Of a stretch of DNA of 64,000 nt, positions 62,700 through 64,000 are shown piece after piece. This stretch comes from Gemmobacter sp. (lineage in GTDB: Bacteria > Pseudomonadota > Alphaproteobacteria > Rhodobacterales > Rhodobacteraceae), in the NCBI RefSeq assembly GCF_034676705.1, contig NZ_JAUCBS010000008.1, positions 1 through 64,000 of the forward strand, in the 5' to 3' direction. The position numbers and the translations under genes were made by a program. Position 1 is the stretch's first letter; each line of letters starts with the position of its first letter. Below the pieces are notes generated by a model. It saw nothing but the letters and a program-made list of their open reading frames with translations, did no database searches and was not told the origin of the DNA.

Positions 62700-62949
62700 G
62701 CAACCACGCAGCCGGCGGCGCGTATATCTGGCGATAAAGACCGTAGCCCGTTGGTCCGGCCTCGTAGCAGGCCGAGACGTCACCGCGCCCGGAAAGCTTC
62801 TTCAGCAGCTTGCCGACGCTGGCGGGTGTGTTCTCGAATATGCCCAGCCTCAGCACCGCATCCCTGCGCTCTCCGCCCGCGATCGCGACCGCGAGCTTGT
62901 CCTTCGACACATCAATTCCAACGTAGATCGTTCCATGGGTGTTCCGCAT
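62700..62949 (-). pseudogene. IS110-family transposase, N-terminal remnant
   Basis: ATG 62949, with GGAG 7 nt upstream, then RNTHGTIYVGIDVSKDKLAV (first Asp) and DVSACYEAGPTGYGLYRQI (Glu). After about 80 residues the frame leaves the family at about 62705. A different IS110 subgroup from the IS1111-type element at 41077. Confidence 0.78.
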
Positions 62950-63009
62950 GTCTTTCTCCATCGCAAACGGACGGCACCTGCCGCCCCGCGATCAGAATAC
63001 AGGCTGATC

Positions 63010-63180
63010 CGCTTGGGCCGGGCCGGTGAAAAGACATAGGATCTTGCAGAGCACATGACCGGAACAGAGCCGGTGCAGGTCCAGCGGCAAAGCACGATGG
63101 AGAGAAGCGAGGGTGGTTCCAGCGATAGACGGAAGCCCAGCACCATGCGGGAATTTACGTCGATCACCCAGATCAAGGCG
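63010..63180 (-). pseudogene. TniA-like DDE transposase remnant
   Basis: Minus strand reads LIWVIDVNSRMVLGFRLSLE and PPSLLSIVLC, the first-Asp strand of Mu/TniA-type rve transposases. It lies upstream of the tniB and tniQ pieces in the expected A-B-Q order. Confidence 0.6.
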
Positions 63181-63563
63181 CCTCACCAGCAGCGGTTCAT
63201 CGAAGCGAATGGACAAGGCGGCCACAGATCAACTGGGGCAGGCGATTCCATCCACAGGACAAGTGTTGCGCGGAATGCTGCGGCAGGGCGCGGTGATCGG
63301 CCGATTGCGCAACACCGGGACGCGGCGCAGTATATCCGGGGGATGACCGGGAATCGCCTGAAAACAACCGCTTGCCGCGCGACCCGCAGGTTCTGCATGA
63401 AGCCGATGCGGGCAGGCCGTGTCGATGGCCGCAAGAAAATGGTTGTTTCAGGCAATGTTGCGTGCAATGGATTGCTTCGTCGCAAGATCACGCAAATACC
63501 GCGCCTTTGCGACGAAACGGCATGGGTCCGGCAAGAGACCCCCGACCCAGAGCAGAGGACAGC
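63181..63563. other. repA upstream region
   Basis: About 380 bp without a convincing gene, becoming less GC-rich toward 63480. It should hold the repA promoter and possibly partition or incompatibility sites. Confidence 0.5.
63476..63516. promoter_or_regulatory. 10-bp inverted repeat upstream of repA
   Basis: TTCGTCGCAA (63476-63485) and TTGCGACGAA (63507-63516) are exact reverse complements 21 nt apart, ending 47 bp before the repA start. Candidate autoregulatory operator or centromere-like partition site. Confidence 0.55.
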
Positions 63564-64000
63564 GTGACAAACCCGACCACCCCCCTTCCCGGCACCATCG
63601 CCGGGACCATCAGCGCAAACGCCGCCCGCCTGTCCGAGGCGCTGGATGCCCATATGCGCAACAGCTTTCAACCCGAAAGCCGCAAGGCCCTGCGCAAGTT
63701 CCACCCGGCCGAGGTGTCGGAGCTGACCGGGATCAGCATGTCGAACCTGCGCACCCGCCATCAGGAAGGCGACTTCCCCGAGGTGGAAACCGACAGCCGT
63801 GGACGCCGGCTGTATTCGGCGCAGGATATCGACGCGATCCGCCATGTCATGGCCCGCACCGGCCGCAACGGCGAAGCCTATCTGCCCGGCCGGCGCGAAG
63901 GCGACGGGTTGCAGGTGATCTCGGTCGTCAACTTCAAGGGTGGGTCGGGCAAGACCACGACCGCCATTCACCTGGCGCAACGCTATGCCCTGCGCGGCTA
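63564..64000 (+). CDS. repA: plasmid partition protein RepA (ParA type), runs off the window
   Basis: The first 145 residues are visible. The GTG start at 63564 gives MTNPTTPLPG. The N-terminal DNA-binding extension is FHPAEVSELTGISMSNLRTR and GRRLYSAQDIDAIRHVM, as in RepABC-type RepA. Then comes the ParA deviant Walker A VVNFKGGSGKTTTAIHLAQR. RepA ATPase works with RepB to segregate the plasmid and represses its own operon. repB and repC would be expected beyond the edge. Best single evidence that this is a plasmid. Confidence 0.9.
   Translation, partial: MTNPTTPLPGTIAGTISANAARLSEALDAHMRNSFQPESRKALRKFHPAEVSELTGISMSNLRTRHQEGDFPEVETDSRGRRLYSAQDIDAIRHVMARTGRNGEAYLPGRREGDGLQVISVVNFKGGSGKTTTAIHLAQRYALRG

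Noticed and set aside
1..64000. tRNA, rRNA or riboswitch genes
   Set aside because: None was recognised by eye on either strand; short ones could still be missed without a covariance search.

Overview
The window looks like part of a large, high-GC plasmid of an alphaproteobacterium of the Rhodobacteraceae, most like Paracoccus. This rests on the RepA/ParA-type partition gene at the right edge (63564 onward), a MobV relaxase, the Rhodobacteraceae-style catabolic, TRAP and cbb3 gene sets, and a dense load of IS families (ISL3, IS3, IS5/IS903, IS66, IS110/IS1111). The organism call is inference; no rRNA, tRNA or core housekeeping block is present.

Region by region. (1) 1-3300 is an IS pile-up: two ISL3 copies around a LuxR tail. 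(2) 3297-7928 holds a broken Ldh_2 dehydrogenase, a cupin, a two-subunit molybdenum hydroxylase and an MFS transporter. (3) 8581-22672 (minus) is one tightly overlapping ten-gene operon: GH105-like hydrolase, Liv-type ABC transporter, two CoA-transferases, acyl-CoA dehydrogenase, solute-binding protein, CoA ligase and indolepyruvate ferredoxin oxidoreductase. A divergent TetR gene and a perfect 24-bp palindrome sit at its head. (4) 23486-27413 is nested IS debris with one intact ISL3. (5) 27708-32218 (minus) is a tripartite efflux operon (DUF1656, HlyD, FUSC, outer-membrane factor). (6) 32320-41040 is a mobilization region: Lon-like AAA ATPase (truncated), metallophosphoesterase, unknown gene and MobV relaxase, bracketed by inverted IS903-type copies. 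(7) 41077-45571 is an IS1111-type element followed by five exact 600-bp tandem copies of its 3' half. (8) 46565-55516 is an NsrR-governed island: truncated haemoglobin, RIC-type di-iron protein and others on the left, nsrR-ccoNOQP-ccoS plus a tyrosine-haem protein on the right. (9) 55599-63240 carries a broken IclR gene, IS66/IS3 pieces, a TRAP transporter operon and a decayed tni transposition module. (10) repA starts at 63564.

Working together: the 8.6-22.7 kb operon reads as import of a carboxylate, its activation to a CoA thioester, oxidation, and 2-keto-acid oxidation. The 46.6-55.5 kb island reads as microaerobic respiration plus nitric-oxide defence under one Fe-S sensor. Both cargo blocks are intact while the IS-rich joints between them are full of broken genes, as expected of a plasmid built by successive transposition and recombination.
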